Positions 17,107-26,804 of a DNA stretch of 64,000 bases are shown here, in pieces (positions within the stretch are counted from its first letter, which is position 1; every line of letters starts with the position of its first letter). Under the pieces are notes generated by a model. That model saw nothing but the letters and a program-made list of their open reading frames with translations, was not told the origin of the DNA and did no database searches. This stretch comes from Fulvimonas sp. R45 (GTDB taxonomy: Bacteria > Pseudomonadota > Gammaproteobacteria > Xanthomonadales > Rhodanobacteraceae), in NCBI RefSeq assembly GCF_030504985.1, contig NZ_JASERU010000011.1, positions 1-64,000 on the forward strand, read 5' to 3'. Position numbers and translations under genes: made by a program.

Positions 17107-18591
17107 TCAGCGCCCCACGCCGAGCCGCTTGCGTTCCATCCGGCGCAGGAATTCCTGCATCACGCGCAGGTACAGGTCCTCGCCCAGGTAGACGTCCTCC
17201 ACGCCGGCATCGATCGAGGGATTGTCGTTCACTTCGATTACCACCGGCTTGCCGTTCACCTGCTTCAGGTCCACGCCGTACAAGCCGTCGCCCACCGCGC
17301 CGGTGGCCTTCAGCGCCAGCTTCACCACTTCGGCCGGCGCGTCGCGCACCGGGATCGTCTCGAAGCCGCCGGACTTGGCCGTGCCCTTGGCGCCGTGGTT
17401 GTAGATCTGCCAGTGGCCGCGCGACATGTAGTACTTGCACGCGTACAGCGGCTCGCGGTTGAGCACGCCGATGCGCCAGTCGAACTCGGTATAGACGAAC
17501 TCCTGCGCCAGCAGCAGCGCGCTGTGCTGGAACAGCTCGCCGGCGGCCTTCTCCAGCGCCGCGGCGTCCTCCACCTTCACCACGCCGCGCGAGAACGAAC
17601 CATCCGGGATCTTCAGCACCAGCGGGAAGCCCAGCCGCTCGGCCACCTCGCGCATGCCCTTGGCGTTGTCGCGGTAGAGGATCTCGGTATGCGGCACCGC
17701 CAGCTTGCGCGCCACCATCAGGTCGTTGAGGAAGATCTTGTTCGTGCAGCGCAGGATCGAGCCGGGATCGTCGATCACCACCATGCCTTCCTTCTCCGCG
17801 CGGTGGGCGAAGCGGTAGGTGTGGTTGTCGCTGGCGGTGGTCTCGCGGATGAACAGGCCGTCGTACTCGGCCAGGCGCTGGTAGTCGTTCTTGCCGATCG
17901 GCTCGACCTCGATGCCCAGTTCCTTGCCGGCGTTGACGAAGGACTTCAGCGCCTTCCGGTTCGACGGCGGCATCGCCTCGTTCGGGTCCACCAGCATGGC
18001 GATGTCGTAGCGGTAGCGCCGGCGCGCGCGCGGCTTGCGCCACAGCTTGCGCGAGAAGCGGTCCAGCGCCTCGGCGAAGGCGTCCTCCTGCGCGTCGTCC
18101 AGGGTATGCAGGCCGACCGGCTTGATCGAGGCCACCTGCCACACGCGCTCGCGCTCGAACTCGATCCGCAGCAGCGGGCAGGGGAACAGCTCGAACAGCT
18201 GCCGCGCCAGGTCCTGCAGCGCGGGGTAGGCGGTCTCGCCGAAGTACATCAGGATGCCGAAGTCGGTGGTGTCGCGGCCGCCGGCGGGCAGGAAGTGGGT
18301 GAGCTTCTGGTTCAGGTCCTCGATGTCCAGGCCGTACAGCGAGCGCCGGCGCAGGTCGTTGATGGTGCGCACCGAGGGCATCACCCGGTGCCCGCGCGCC
18401 TCCGCCAGCAGCGACACGTAGTAGCCCGTGCCCAGGTACTTGTAGCTGCGGCACAGGTTGATGACGTGGGTGCGTTCCTCGTCGCCGCCGACCGGCTCGC
18501 GCAGGTAGTCCATTGCGCTCACCACGTCGACGGACGGGTAGTAGGAACCCCAGTCGGAAGCTTTCTCGACAACGATGACGAGGCGGGTCAT
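17107..18591 (-). CDS. RimK-like ATP-grasp ligase with extra N-terminal domain
   Basis: 494-aa protein. The N-terminal ~200 residues form the RimK-like N-terminal domain (LVIVVEKASDWGSYYPSVDVVSA, VINLCRSYKYLGTGYYVSLLAEARGH). The C-terminal ATP-grasp domain carries the nucleotide- and Mg-binding segments LGFPLVLKIPDGSFSRGVVKV and VNGKPVVIEVNDNPSIDAGVED. ATP-grasp ligases of this group join a carboxylate to an amine, for example adding glutamates to a protein or making a dipeptide. The substrate is unknown. A GNAT acetyltransferase is divergently encoded 190 bp away; RimK-like and GNAT genes are often paired, so an acylated and ligated amino acid product is conceivable. Confidence 0.88.
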   Translation of the reverse strand: MTRLVIVVEKASDWGSYYPSVDVVSAMDYLREPVGGDEERTHVINLCRSYKYLGTGYYVSLLAEARGHRVMPSVRTINDLRRRSLYGLDIEDLNQKLTHFLPAGGRDTTDFGILMYFGETAYPALQDLARQLFELFPCPLLRIEFERERVWQVASIKPVGLHTLDDAQEDAFAEALDRFSRKLWRKPRARRRYRYDIAMLVDPNEAMPPSNRKALKSFVNAGKELGIEVEPIGKNDYQRLAEYDGLFIRETTASDNHTYRFAHRAEKEGMVVIDDPGSILRCTNKIFLNDLMVARKLAVPHTEILYRDNAKGMREVAERLGFPLVLKIPDGSFSRGVVKVEDAAALEKAAGELFQHSALLLAQEFVYTEFDWRIGVLNREPLYACKYYMSRGHWQIYNHGAKGTAKSGGFETIPVRDAPAEVVKLALKATGAVGDGLYGVDLKQVNGKPVVIEVNDNPSIDAGVEDVYLGEDLYLRVMQEFLRRMERKRLGVGR

Positions 18592-18781
18592 GTCACTCTC
18601 TCGGACGGCGGAGGGCCATGCGGGGACACGACCGTGGCGCGCAGTGTGTGCCCGCGCCGGACGCCGTACAAGAGCGCGCGCTTAAGCAGGACTAAATGCC
18701 CGCGCCGCGGCGATTGCCGGCCCCCGGAAGCGCCACTACAGTGCCGCGCGAACCCGTCACGCCGCCGCCCGAGGAACCCCG

Positions 18782-19258
18782 ATGCCCCAGCCGCCCGCCA
18801 GCCCCGCGGTGCGCGTGCGCCGCGCCCAGCCCTCCGACCTCGACGAGCTGGTGGCGCTGGAACAGGCCAGCTTCGACGGCGACCGCCTCAGCCGCGCGCA
18901 GTACCGCCGCCACCTCGACAGCGACAGCGCGCTGGTGCTGGCCGCGGTGGCCGTGCCGCACCGGCTGCTCGGCGCGGCCGTGCTGTTCTTCCGCAAGGGC
19001 AGCGCCGCGGCGCGGCTGTACTCCCTCGCCAGCGATCCCGCCGCGCGCGGGCGTGGCGTGGGCGGCGCCCTGCTGGCCGCCGCCGAGACCGCCGCGCGCC
19101 GCCACCGCCGCCGCCTGCTGCGGCTGGAGGTGCGCGCCGACAACACCGCCGCGATCCGCCTGTACGAGCGCGCCGGCTACCGCCGCGGCCGCCGCCTGGC
19201 CGCCTATTACGAGGACGGCGCCGACGGCTGGCGCTACGAGAAGGCGCTGGGGGCCTGA
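18782..19258 (+). CDS. RimI-like GNAT N-acetyltransferase
   Basis: 158-aa GNAT protein. VRRAQPSDLDELVALEQASFDGDRLSRAQYRRHL at the start resembles RimI and related enzymes, LYSLASDPAARGRGVGGALLAAAE is the acetyl-CoA loop (RGRGVG), and LRLEVRADNTAAIRLYERAGYRR is motif B with the conserved Asn and Tyr. It is very rich in Arg. Divergent from the RimK-like ligase; the intervening 190 bp should hold both promoters. Confidence 0.9.
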   Translation: MPQPPASPAVRVRRAQPSDLDELVALEQASFDGDRLSRAQYRRHLDSDSALVLAAVAVPHRLLGAAVLFFRKGSAAARLYSLASDPAARGRGVGGALLAAAETAARRHRRRLLRLEVRADNTAAIRLYERAGYRRGRRLAAYYEDGADGWRYEKALGA

Positions 19259-19274
19259 TCCGCCGACGGGCGGA

Positions 19275-19784
19275 TCACGGCCGCCGCACCTCCTCGCCGG
19301 CGGCCATCGGCGTCCAGTGCACCTGGTCCAGCGAGTATTCCTGCCGATAGTCGATGCGATCGCGCCCATGGAAGATGTTCACCACGCGCGCGTGCACCGT
19401 GCGACCGTGGTCCTGGAACTGCCATGGGAAGACCCAGCGGTCGCCCGCGACCACCAGGGTGCCGCTGTTGGGATGCCCGCCGTCGGCGGGGATCGCATCC
19501 GTGATGTAGCGGTCCGGCGCGGCGGCGGGCAAGAACACGACCAGGGCCACGGGCTTGCCATCCACCAACTGCTCGCACGCGTAGAACCGATGGGCGCGCC
19601 AGCAGTCGTTGTGCAGCAGGGTGGTATCGCGTCCCGCCTTGCTGTATGGCGTGGCGAAGTGTTCGTAGCGACCCTGCCAGGTGCCCGCGTAGACCGCGAG
19701 GCGGTCCAGCGCCGTGCCGTCCGCATGCACGGCCACTGCCGGGAACAGCGACAGGAAGACGAACGGCAGGCGTGGAACCGGCAT
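19275..19784 (-). CDS. Exported protein of unknown function
   Basis: 169-aa protein with a signal peptide (MPVPRLPFVFLSLFPAVAVHADG, cleavage after VHA). The mature part, starting LDRLAVYAGTWQGRYEHFATPYSKAG, resembles single-domain beta-barrel proteins annotated as DUF1579-like or lipocalin-like, with paired cysteines (NDCWRAHRFYACEQL) that may form a disulfide. No function can be assigned. The ATG at 19784 has GGAG 9 nt upstream and begins the signal peptide; a TTG at 19802 is a less likely start. Convergent with the GNAT gene. Confidence 0.75.
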   Translation of the reverse strand: MPVPRLPFVFLSLFPAVAVHADGTALDRLAVYAGTWQGRYEHFATPYSKAGRDTTLLHNDCWRAHRFYACEQLVDGKPVALVVFLPAAAPDRYITDAIPADGGHPNSGTLVVAGDRWVFPWQFQDHGRTVHARVVNIFHGRDRIDYRQEYSLDQVHWTPMAAGEEVRRP

Positions 19785-19851
19785 CGCGGCATCTCCGGGC
19801 AAGGGGCCGCGCCATCTGGCGCCTCCGTCCCGGCCGCCGCAAGTGCCCAGA

Positions 19852-21036
19852 TCAGTTCCCGCAGCGGGCCACCGTCACCCATGGAACGCGCAGCCGGCCG
19901 GGATGTCGCCACACGCAGACGGTGCCGCCGACGGGCGTGGCTTCGTAGCGGCCGGCCGAGACCTCATACCAATCGTCGTGGCCGGCCGGCAACGCACCAC
20001 CCAGGCGCAGCTTGTAGGTGGCGTGCTTGCCGTGAACAGCATGCTTGCCGACCACCATCGCTGGGTAGGCCTGGGGTGTCGCCCGGTCCGACAGCACGTT
20101 GCCGGCCACCGCCGCGCCCGTGCCGTACAGCCAGCACAGCGCGAAGTAGAACAGCGAGGCACCCGGCCGCCGCTCGCCGGCTCGCTGCAGTCCCAGAATC
20201 GCCAGCCATAGTGGCAGGCCCGCCAACACGCCCAGACACCAGGCGCCACCCCAGCTCAGCAGATCGAGATCGGAGGCCGTGCGCATCAGGATCAGCATGG
20301 GCCCGCCCAGCAGCGGGCTCAAGGCTAGCGGCCGGACGTCGCCGGCACCCAGGCTTGTGCGCAGCAGGCCGCCCGACCACCACACCAGCAGCAGCGCCAG
20401 CCAGGGCGCCGATACCAGCGCGCCCAGCAGCCAGGCATAGGGATGCGGAAACACCAGCGCCCATCCCAGCAGCAGCACCGTGGCGACGTTGAGCCACCGG
20501 GCGATCCGCGTCCAGTGCGCAAGGCGGCGGACCCGTTCGCCCGTGCTGGCGCCCAGCCGCGGGTCGGCCAGCAGGGCCTGGGCCGAGGCGGCGAGGTCGA
20601 TCGCGTCCAGGTCCGGCAGGCGGGCCAGCCAGCCTTCGTAGTACCGGTCGGTGGCGTAGGGCAGCACCAGGGCCAGCGTCCTGCCGCGCCGCGGCTGGAA
20701 GATCGTCAGGCTGCGCCCGTACCGGGAATGCCGGATGCGCACACCGCGCAGCTCGGTCAATCGCAGCTCGCGCCGGCCGAGCGGGTGCCGCAGCGCCAGC
20801 ACCCGGGCGTCCAGGTGCAGGCGGCTGGTCCACGCAACGAAGGCGAACCACAGCGCGGGCAGCGCGGCCACCAGCACGAAGGCCCATGCCACCGGGTCGC
20901 GCGCGGACGACATGCGCAGCATCACCCAGGCGATCAGCCAGGCCAGCGCGGCCAGCAGGGTGGCGAACACGCGCACCTTGGTGGCGACGCGGTAGTCCCC
21001 GCTGCCGGCGGGAAGGGCAATGCGCGGTTCGTCCAT
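19852..21036 (-). CDS. Polytopic membrane protein of unknown function
   Basis: 394-aa protein. Two N-terminal transmembrane helices (residues ~20-75), then a cytoplasmic PH-like segment (LDARVLALRHPLGRRELRLTELRGVRI) up to about residue 185, then four or five further helices (WLNVATVLLLGWALVF, LLGALVSAPWLALLLVWW, LSWGGAWCLGVLAGLPLWLAIL, ASLFYFALCWLYGTGAAVAGNV). The C-terminal ~75 residues form a soluble beta-rich tail. No family recognised. ATG at 21036 has AGGGG 5 nt upstream. A second unknown membrane gene lies 24 nt upstream on the same strand, so the two form an operon. Confidence 0.75.
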   Translation of the reverse strand: MDEPRIALPAGSGDYRVATKVRVFATLLAALAWLIAWVMLRMSSARDPVAWAFVLVAALPALWFAFVAWTSRLHLDARVLALRHPLGRRELRLTELRGVRIRHSRYGRSLTIFQPRRGRTLALVLPYATDRYYEGWLARLPDLDAIDLAASAQALLADPRLGASTGERVRRLAHWTRIARWLNVATVLLLGWALVFPHPYAWLLGALVSAPWLALLLVWWSGGLLRTSLGAGDVRPLALSPLLGGPMLILMRTASDLDLLSWGGAWCLGVLAGLPLWLAILGLQRAGERRPGASLFYFALCWLYGTGAAVAGNVLSDRATPQAYPAMVVGKHAVHGKHATYKLRLGGALPAGHDDWYEVSAGRYEATPVGGTVCVWRHPGRLRVPWVTVARCGN

Positions 21037-21060
21037 GGACACCCCTGTCGAGCCTGTAAC

Positions 21061-21738
21061 CTAGAGAGGCTGACGGATGCGTTGCGCGGTCGCCTCGTCC
21101 GGCCGCGCTACCAGCGCGCCGGTGCGCATCAGGTTCACCGTGTAGTGGCCGCGGTCGACCAGCGGCAGGTAGGCGCCGCTGCCGTACAGCGCATCCAGCT
21201 CGGGCAGCCAGCCGGGGTAGTCCCGCTTCAGCGTGAGCAGGTCGAGACTGCCGCCGAAGTCGAGCACGGTGCGCGGCGCCTGCGCTTCCTGCGTGGCGTC
21301 GTCGTAGCGGCCTTCGAGGCGGTCGAGCCGGTACAGCGGCGGCACGCCGGCGAGCAGGGCCGGCAGTTTCCACTTCAGCACCACGGCCTCGAGGCGGAAG
21401 TCGTCGCCGGCGAGGTAGGCCTGCCGCGTGCCGCCGTCGGGCCAGGTGAGGGTGAGCACCCAGCGCTGCGGCGCCACGATGCGCGCGTCGATCTGCGCCA
21501 CCGGCAGTTCCTCGCCGAGGAAGCGGTAGCCGCGCAGGGTCAGGCCCAGCCCGGCCAGCAGCAGGGCCAGCACGAAGGCCAGCAGCAGCACCAGGCCGTG
21601 GCCACCGGCGGCGGCGTGACGGCGGTCGCGCAGGCGCTGGCGCACCGCGATCAGCTGCACCAGCGCCAGCAGCAGGGCCAGCGCGGCCAGGATCAGCAGC
21701 AGCGTGGAGGGCAGGCGCAGCAGTTCGTTCCAGTCCAT
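21061..21738 (-). CDS. Membrane protein of unknown function
   Basis: 225-aa protein with two transmembrane helices in the first 75 residues (LLRLPSTLLLILAALALLLALVQLI and LVLLLAFVLALLLAGLGLTL) and a C-terminal periplasmic domain containing WVLTLTWPDGGTRQAYLAGDDFRLEAVVLKWK and the ending LMRTGALVARPDEATAQRIRQPL. Similar proteins are common but uncharacterised in Xanthomonadales. The ATG at 21738 lacks a strong ribosome binding site. Divergent from lptM. Confidence 0.75.
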   Translation of the reverse strand: MDWNELLRLPSTLLLILAALALLLALVQLIAVRQRLRDRRHAAAGGHGLVLLLAFVLALLLAGLGLTLRGYRFLGEELPVAQIDARIVAPQRWVLTLTWPDGGTRQAYLAGDDFRLEAVVLKWKLPALLAGVPPLYRLDRLEGRYDDATQEAQAPRTVLDFGGSLDLLTLKRDYPGWLPELDALYGSGAYLPLVDRGHYTVNLMRTGALVARPDEATAQRIRQPL

Positions 21739-21823
21739 CGGGCAGTCCGTTCGAGGGCGCGGGGCGCTGGCGGATGATAGTGGGCGCGCCGGCCGGCGGC
21801 GCGGCGACCCGGTCACGCTTGGC

Positions 21824-21829
21824 TATACT
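21824..21829 (+). promoter_or_regulatory. -10-like hexamer for lptM-dapF-DUF484-xerC
   Basis: TATACT lies 27 bp upstream of the lptM ATG in otherwise GC-rich DNA. No good -35 hexamer is visible at the usual distance, so this is only a likely promoter. Confidence 0.4.
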
Positions 21830-21855
21830 GCGGGCGTATTCCGCGGAAGCCCGTC

Positions 21856-22029
21856 ATGCGCCGATCGACCCTGCTGCTGCCGTTCTGCCTCGCCGCCTTC
21901 GCCCTCGCCGGCTGCGGCAACAAGGGGCCGCTGTACCTGCCGGCCAAGCCGGCCGCGCCCGCCCCGGCGGCTTCCACGGCGGCACCGGCCCATGCCGCCA
22001 GCGCCGCGACGCCCGCCGCCGACCGCTGA
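21856..22029 (+). CDS. lptM: LptM-type small lipoprotein
   Basis: 57-aa lipoprotein that is easily missed because of its size. The signal peptide ends in the lipobox LAGC (Cys20) and the mature start is CGNKGPLYLP, the family signature of LptM (formerly YifL), which stabilises the LptD-LptE lipopolysaccharide translocon and helps its disulfide maturation in Escherichia coli. The tail is Ala/Pro-rich and low in complexity. It precedes dapF by 10 nt, the same order as in Escherichia coli. Confidence 0.88.
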   Translation: MRRSTLLLPFCLAAFALAGCGNKGPLYLPAKPAAPAPAASTAAPAHAASAATPAADR

Positions 22030-22039
22030 TCCCGCCGCC

Positions 22040-22888
22040 ATGCCCCTGCGTTTCAGCAAGATGCACGGCATCGGCAACGATTTCGTGCTGCTGGACGGCC
22101 GCGCCGCCGATCCCGCCCTGCCGGCCGCCGTCATCCGCGCCATGGCCGACCGCCACACCGGCATCGGCTTCGACCAGCTGCTGAGCGTGGAGCCGCCGCG
22201 CGATCCGTCCTGCGCGTTCTACTACGGCATCTGGAACGCCGACGGCTCGCCCTCGGGCCAGTGCGGCAACGGCGTGCGCTGCGTGGCGACGTGGCTGCAC
22301 CGGGCCGGCGCGCTGGCGATCGGCGAGGACGTGCGCATCGAAAGCCCCTCCGGCCCGGTGACGGTGCGCCTGCTGGCCGCCGACCGCGTGGCGGTGGACA
22401 TGGGCGAGCCACGCTTCGCGCCGCCGCGCATCCCGTTCGACGCGGCGCAGGAAGCCGACGCCTATGCGCTCGACGTCGCCGGCGAAACGCTGCCGGTCGG
22501 CGCCGTCTCGATGGGCAATCCGCACGCGATTGTGGTGGTCGACGACCTGCAGTCGCCCGCGCTGCAGCGGCTCGGCCCCGCGCTGACCGCGCATCCCCGC
22601 TTCGCCGAGGGCGCCAACGCCGGCTTCGTGCAGCCGCTGGGCCGCGATCACCTGCGCCTGCGCGTGCACGAGCGCGGCGCCGGCTGGACCCTCGCCTGCG
22701 GCACCGGCGCCTGCGCCGCGATGGCGGTGCTGCGCCGGCGCGGCGAAGTGGACGCGCGCGTGCAGGTGGACCTGCCCGGCGGGCGCCTGCAGATCGACTG
22801 GCCCGGCCCCGGCCACACGCTGTGGATGACCGGCCCTGCCGCCTTCGCGTTCGACGGCGAATGGCTGGCGCCGGCCGCCGCGGATTGA
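22040..22888 (+). CDS. dapF: Diaminopimelate epimerase
   Basis: 282-aa cytosolic enzyme converting LL- to meso-diaminopimelate for lysine and peptidoglycan. The two catalytic cysteines are in GQCGNGVRC (NADGSPSGQCGNGVRCVA) and ACGTGACA; the N-terminal FSKMHGIGNDFVLLDG is the family signature. Normal length. Second gene of the lptM-dapF-DUF484-xerC operon. Confidence 0.96.
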   Translation: MPLRFSKMHGIGNDFVLLDGRAADPALPAAVIRAMADRHTGIGFDQLLSVEPPRDPSCAFYYGIWNADGSPSGQCGNGVRCVATWLHRAGALAIGEDVRIESPSGPVTVRLLAADRVAVDMGEPRFAPPRIPFDAAQEADAYALDVAGETLPVGAVSMGNPHAIVVVDDLQSPALQRLGPALTAHPRFAEGANAGFVQPLGRDHLRLRVHERGAGWTLACGTGACAAMAVLRRRGEVDARVQVDLPGGRLQIDWPGPGHTLWMTGPAAFAFDGEWLAPAAAD

Positions 22889-22979
22889 AAGCGCGGGCGC
22901 GTCCATCGCACACTCGGGGCGGAGCGCGGGCGGCCATGGCCGCCGCGACCACCGTTTGCGATGCCCGAGGACCCCGCGC

Positions 22980-23666
22980 ATGACCGACACCCTGCTCGAC
23001 GACGACCCGAAAGCCGCCGACGTCGCCGCCTACCTCAAGCGCCACCCGGAATTCCTCGGCCAGTATCCCGAGCTGGCGCGCCAGCTCACGGTGCCGCGCG
23101 AGCAGGGCGCGGTGGCCTCGCTGGCCAGCTACCAGCTGCAGCACCTGCGCGAGAAGAACGCCGAGCTGGAACGCCGCCTGGCCGAACTGGCCGCGATCGC
23201 CGCCGACAACGAGAAGCTGATGCAGCGCGTGCACGAGCTCAACGTGACCATGCTGCGCGCCGCCACCCCGGCCGACGCGGCACGCGGCGTGATCGAGCGG
23301 CTGGTCGAGGATTTCCACGTCGCCCCGGTACGCCTGCTGCTGTTCGGCCACCGCCTCGACCTGCCGCCGGCGGACTGGCTGGTGGTGCTGCCGGACGGCC
23401 GCGGGTCGCTGCCGGAGTTCGCCGACTTCCTGGCCCACCACGAGCCGATCGCCGGGCGGCTCACGCCGGAGCGGCTGCAGCGCCTGTTCGGCGAGCGCGC
23501 CGGCGAGGTGCACTCCGCCGCGGTAATGCCGCTGGACGAGCTGGGCCTGCTGGCGCTGGGCAGCACCGACCCGGACCATTTCCAGCCCGGCATGGGCACG
23601 CTGTTCCTCAAGATGATCGCCGCCACCGTCACCGCCGCGCTGGTGCGCGCGGAGGACGGCGCCTGA
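22980..23666 (+). CDS. DUF484 family protein
   Basis: 228-aa protein of the DUF484 (YigA) family found between dapF and xerC across gammaproteobacteria. N-terminal DVAAYLKRHPEFLGQYPELARQL, a coiled coil around residues 45-90 (LREKNAELERRLAELAAIAADNEKLMQRVHELN), then a GAF-like domain ending LGSTDPDHFQPGMGTLFLKMIA. The cellular role is not settled; conserved synteny suggests a link with chromosome dimer resolution or cell-wall metabolism. ATG at 22980 has GAGGA upstream. Confidence 0.9.
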   Translation: MTDTLLDDDPKAADVAAYLKRHPEFLGQYPELARQLTVPREQGAVASLASYQLQHLREKNAELERRLAELAAIAADNEKLMQRVHELNVTMLRAATPADAARGVIERLVEDFHVAPVRLLLFGHRLDLPPADWLVVLPDGRGSLPEFADFLAHHEPIAGRLTPERLQRLFGERAGEVHSAAVMPLDELGLLALGSTDPDHFQPGMGTLFLKMIAATVTAALVRAEDGA

Positions 23667-23679
23667 ACCGGCGCCCGGC

Positions 23680-24570
23680 ATGAGCGCCTCGCCGCGCGAA
23701 CAGGTGCAGGCCTGGCTGGCCCGCCTCGCCGGCGAACGCCAGGCTTCGCCGCACACCGTGTCCGCCTACCGGCGCGACCTGGACAAGCTGCTGGGCTGGA
23801 TGGAGGCGCAGGGCATCGCCGCGTTCGACGCGCTGTCGCCGGACCGCCTGCGCCAGTTCGTCGCCGCCCAGCATCGTGCCGGGCTATCGCCGAAGAGCCT
23901 GCAACGCCTGCTGTCCTCCTGCCGCAGCCTGTTCCGCCAGCTCGGCCGCGAAGACGCGCTGGCGCACGATCCCGCCGCCGGCGTGCGCGGCCCCAAGGTA
24001 CGCCGCAGGCTGCCCGAGGTGCTGGACGTGGACGAGGCCGCCAGCCTGGTGGAAGGCGGCGGCGAGGGCCCGCTCGGCCTGCGCGACTGCGCGATGCTGG
24101 AGCTGTTCTATTCCAGCGGCCTGCGCCTGTCCGAACTGTGCGGCCTGCACTGGGGCGACCTGAATCTCGACGAAGGCGAGGTGCGCGTGCTGGGCAAGGG
24201 CCGCAAGACGCGCATCGTGCCGGTCGGCCGGCACGCGGTCGCCGCCCTGCGCGCGCTGGGCGTAGCCGGGGGTGACGCGCCGGAAAGCCCGGTGTTCCGC
24301 GGCCGCGGCGGTGCGCCGATCAGCCCGCGCACGGTGCAGTCACGGCTGCAGAAGCTCGCGCTCGCGCACGGCTTCGCCAAGCACGTGCACCCGCACCTGC
24401 TGCGCCACACCTTCGCCAGCCACATGCTGGAATCCTCCGGCGACCTGCGCGCGGTACAGGAGCTGCTGGGCCACGCCGACATCGCCACCACGCAGATCTA
24501 CACGCACCTGGACTTCCAGCATCTGGCCAAGGTGTACGACGCGGCGCATCCGCGGGCGCGGCGGAAGTAG
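23680..24570 (+). CDS. xerC: Tyrosine recombinase XerC
   Basis: 296-aa site-specific recombinase that, with XerD, resolves chromosome dimers at dif. The N-terminal SAM-like domain binds DNA (ASPHTVSAYRRDLDKLLGW). The catalytic domain has the Arg in SSGLRLSELCGL, the Lys in LGKGRKTRIVPVG, HLLRHTFASHML for the HxxR, and the nucleophile Tyr in GHADIATTQIYTH. Length is exactly that of XerC. Its ATG is 13 nt after the DUF484 stop. Confidence 0.95.
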   Translation: MSASPREQVQAWLARLAGERQASPHTVSAYRRDLDKLLGWMEAQGIAAFDALSPDRLRQFVAAQHRAGLSPKSLQRLLSSCRSLFRQLGREDALAHDPAAGVRGPKVRRRLPEVLDVDEAASLVEGGGEGPLGLRDCAMLELFYSSGLRLSELCGLHWGDLNLDEGEVRVLGKGRKTRIVPVGRHAVAALRALGVAGGDAPESPVFRGRGGAPISPRTVQSRLQKLALAHGFAKHVHPHLLRHTFASHMLESSGDLRAVQELLGHADIATTQIYTHLDFQHLAKVYDAAHPRARRK

Positions 24571-24587
24571 ACGCGCTTCGCGCATCT

Positions 24588-24724
24588 GCCCCTTCTCCCC
24601 TTTGGGGAGAAGGCTGGGATGAGGGGCGGGTGCTTGTGAGGGCGTTGGTTTGGAAATGCGCTTCGATGAAGCCCTCCGCGAGGTTGGCCCCTCACCCCAA
24701 CCCTCTCCCCGACGGGGAGAGGGA
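24588..24724 (+). repeat. Intergenic repeat family 2, full copy
   Basis: 137-bp element starting CCCCTTCTCCCCTTTGGGGA and ending CCCTCTCCCCGACGGGGAGA, with GATGAGGGGCGGGTGCTTG inside, homologous to 6817-6936. The middle differs in sequence and length. It lies between xerC and hslV. Confidence 0.75.
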
Positions 24725-24805
24725 GCGAACGGGCCATGCGGTTTCGCCCCGCATTGAAGCCTCCGCCATCCAACCCCATCTGGTTCGCTCAACCCTGGAG
24801 CTTCT

Positions 24806-25375
24806 ATGGAATCCTTCCACGCCACCACCATCGTCAGCGTGCGCCGCCACGGCAAGGTCGTGATCGGCGGCGACGGCCAGGTCACCCTCGGCAACACGGT
24901 GGTGAAGGCCAACGCGCGCAAGATCCGCCGGCTGGGCAAGAACGGCGACGTGCTGGCCGGTTTCGCCGGCGCCACGGCCGACGCCTTCACCCTGTTCGAG
25001 CTGTTCGAGCAGAAGCTGGACAAGCACGGCGGCAACCTCACCCGCGCCGCGGTGGAGATGGCCAAGGAATGGCGCACCGACCGCCGCCTGGGCCGCCTCG
25101 AGGCGATGCTGGCGGTGGCCGACAAGAGCGCCTCGCTGCTGATCTCGGGCAACGGCGACGTGCTGGAACCCGAACACGGCCTGATCGCGATCGGCTCGGG
25201 CGGCCCCTACGCCCAGTCCGCCGCGCTGGCGCTGCTGGAGCACAGCGACCTCGACGCCCGCGCCATCGTGGAGAAGGCGCTGAAGATCGCCGGCGACATC
25301 TGCATCTACACCAATCACAACACCACGATCGAGGAGCTGGAGGCGGGAACCGGGAGCGGGGAACAGGGAACCTGA
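24806..25375 (+). CDS. hslV: HslV protease subunit
   Basis: 189-aa threonine peptidase of the HslUV (ClpQY) complex, a double hexameric chamber that degrades unfolded proteins in the cytosol. The catalytic Thr is Thr7 or Thr8 after removal of MESFHA ([19 protein letters not shown]). The [14 protein letters not shown] and [10 protein letters not shown] blocks are conserved. The C-terminus goes on past the usual TIEEL with [11 protein letters not shown], encoded by GGGAAC-rich intergenic repeat sequence, so it is a few residues longer than in relatives. hslU follows after 55 nt. Confidence 0.95.
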   Translation: MESFHATTIVSVRRHGKVVIGGDGQVTLGNTVVKANARKIRRLGKNGDVLAGFAGATADAFTLFELFEQKLDKHGGNLTRAAVEMAKEWRTDRRLGRLEAMLAVADKSASLLISGNGDVLEPEHGLIAIGSGGPYAQSAALALLEHSDLDARAIVEKALKIAGDICIYTNHNTTIEELEAGTGSGEQGT

Positions 25376-25430
25376 GCCTCCCCGTTTCCTCGAGCCCTAC
25401 GTTCCCTGTCCCCCATTCCCGGCGAAGCCC

Positions 25431-26768
<1,338 letters not shown>

Positions 26769-26791
26769 ACAAGCGGCCCGACCCCCTCTGT

Positions 26792-26797
26792 TAAAAT
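26792..26797 (+). promoter_or_regulatory. -10-like TAAAAT just before a gene start
   Basis: TAAAAT ends 7 nt before the ATG at 26805, and there is no ribosome binding site between. A transcript begun from here would start at or next to the ATG, so the gene may be expressed from a leaderless mRNA. The -35 region is not recognisable. Confidence 0.4.
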
Positions 26798-26804
26798 AAG
26801 CGTC

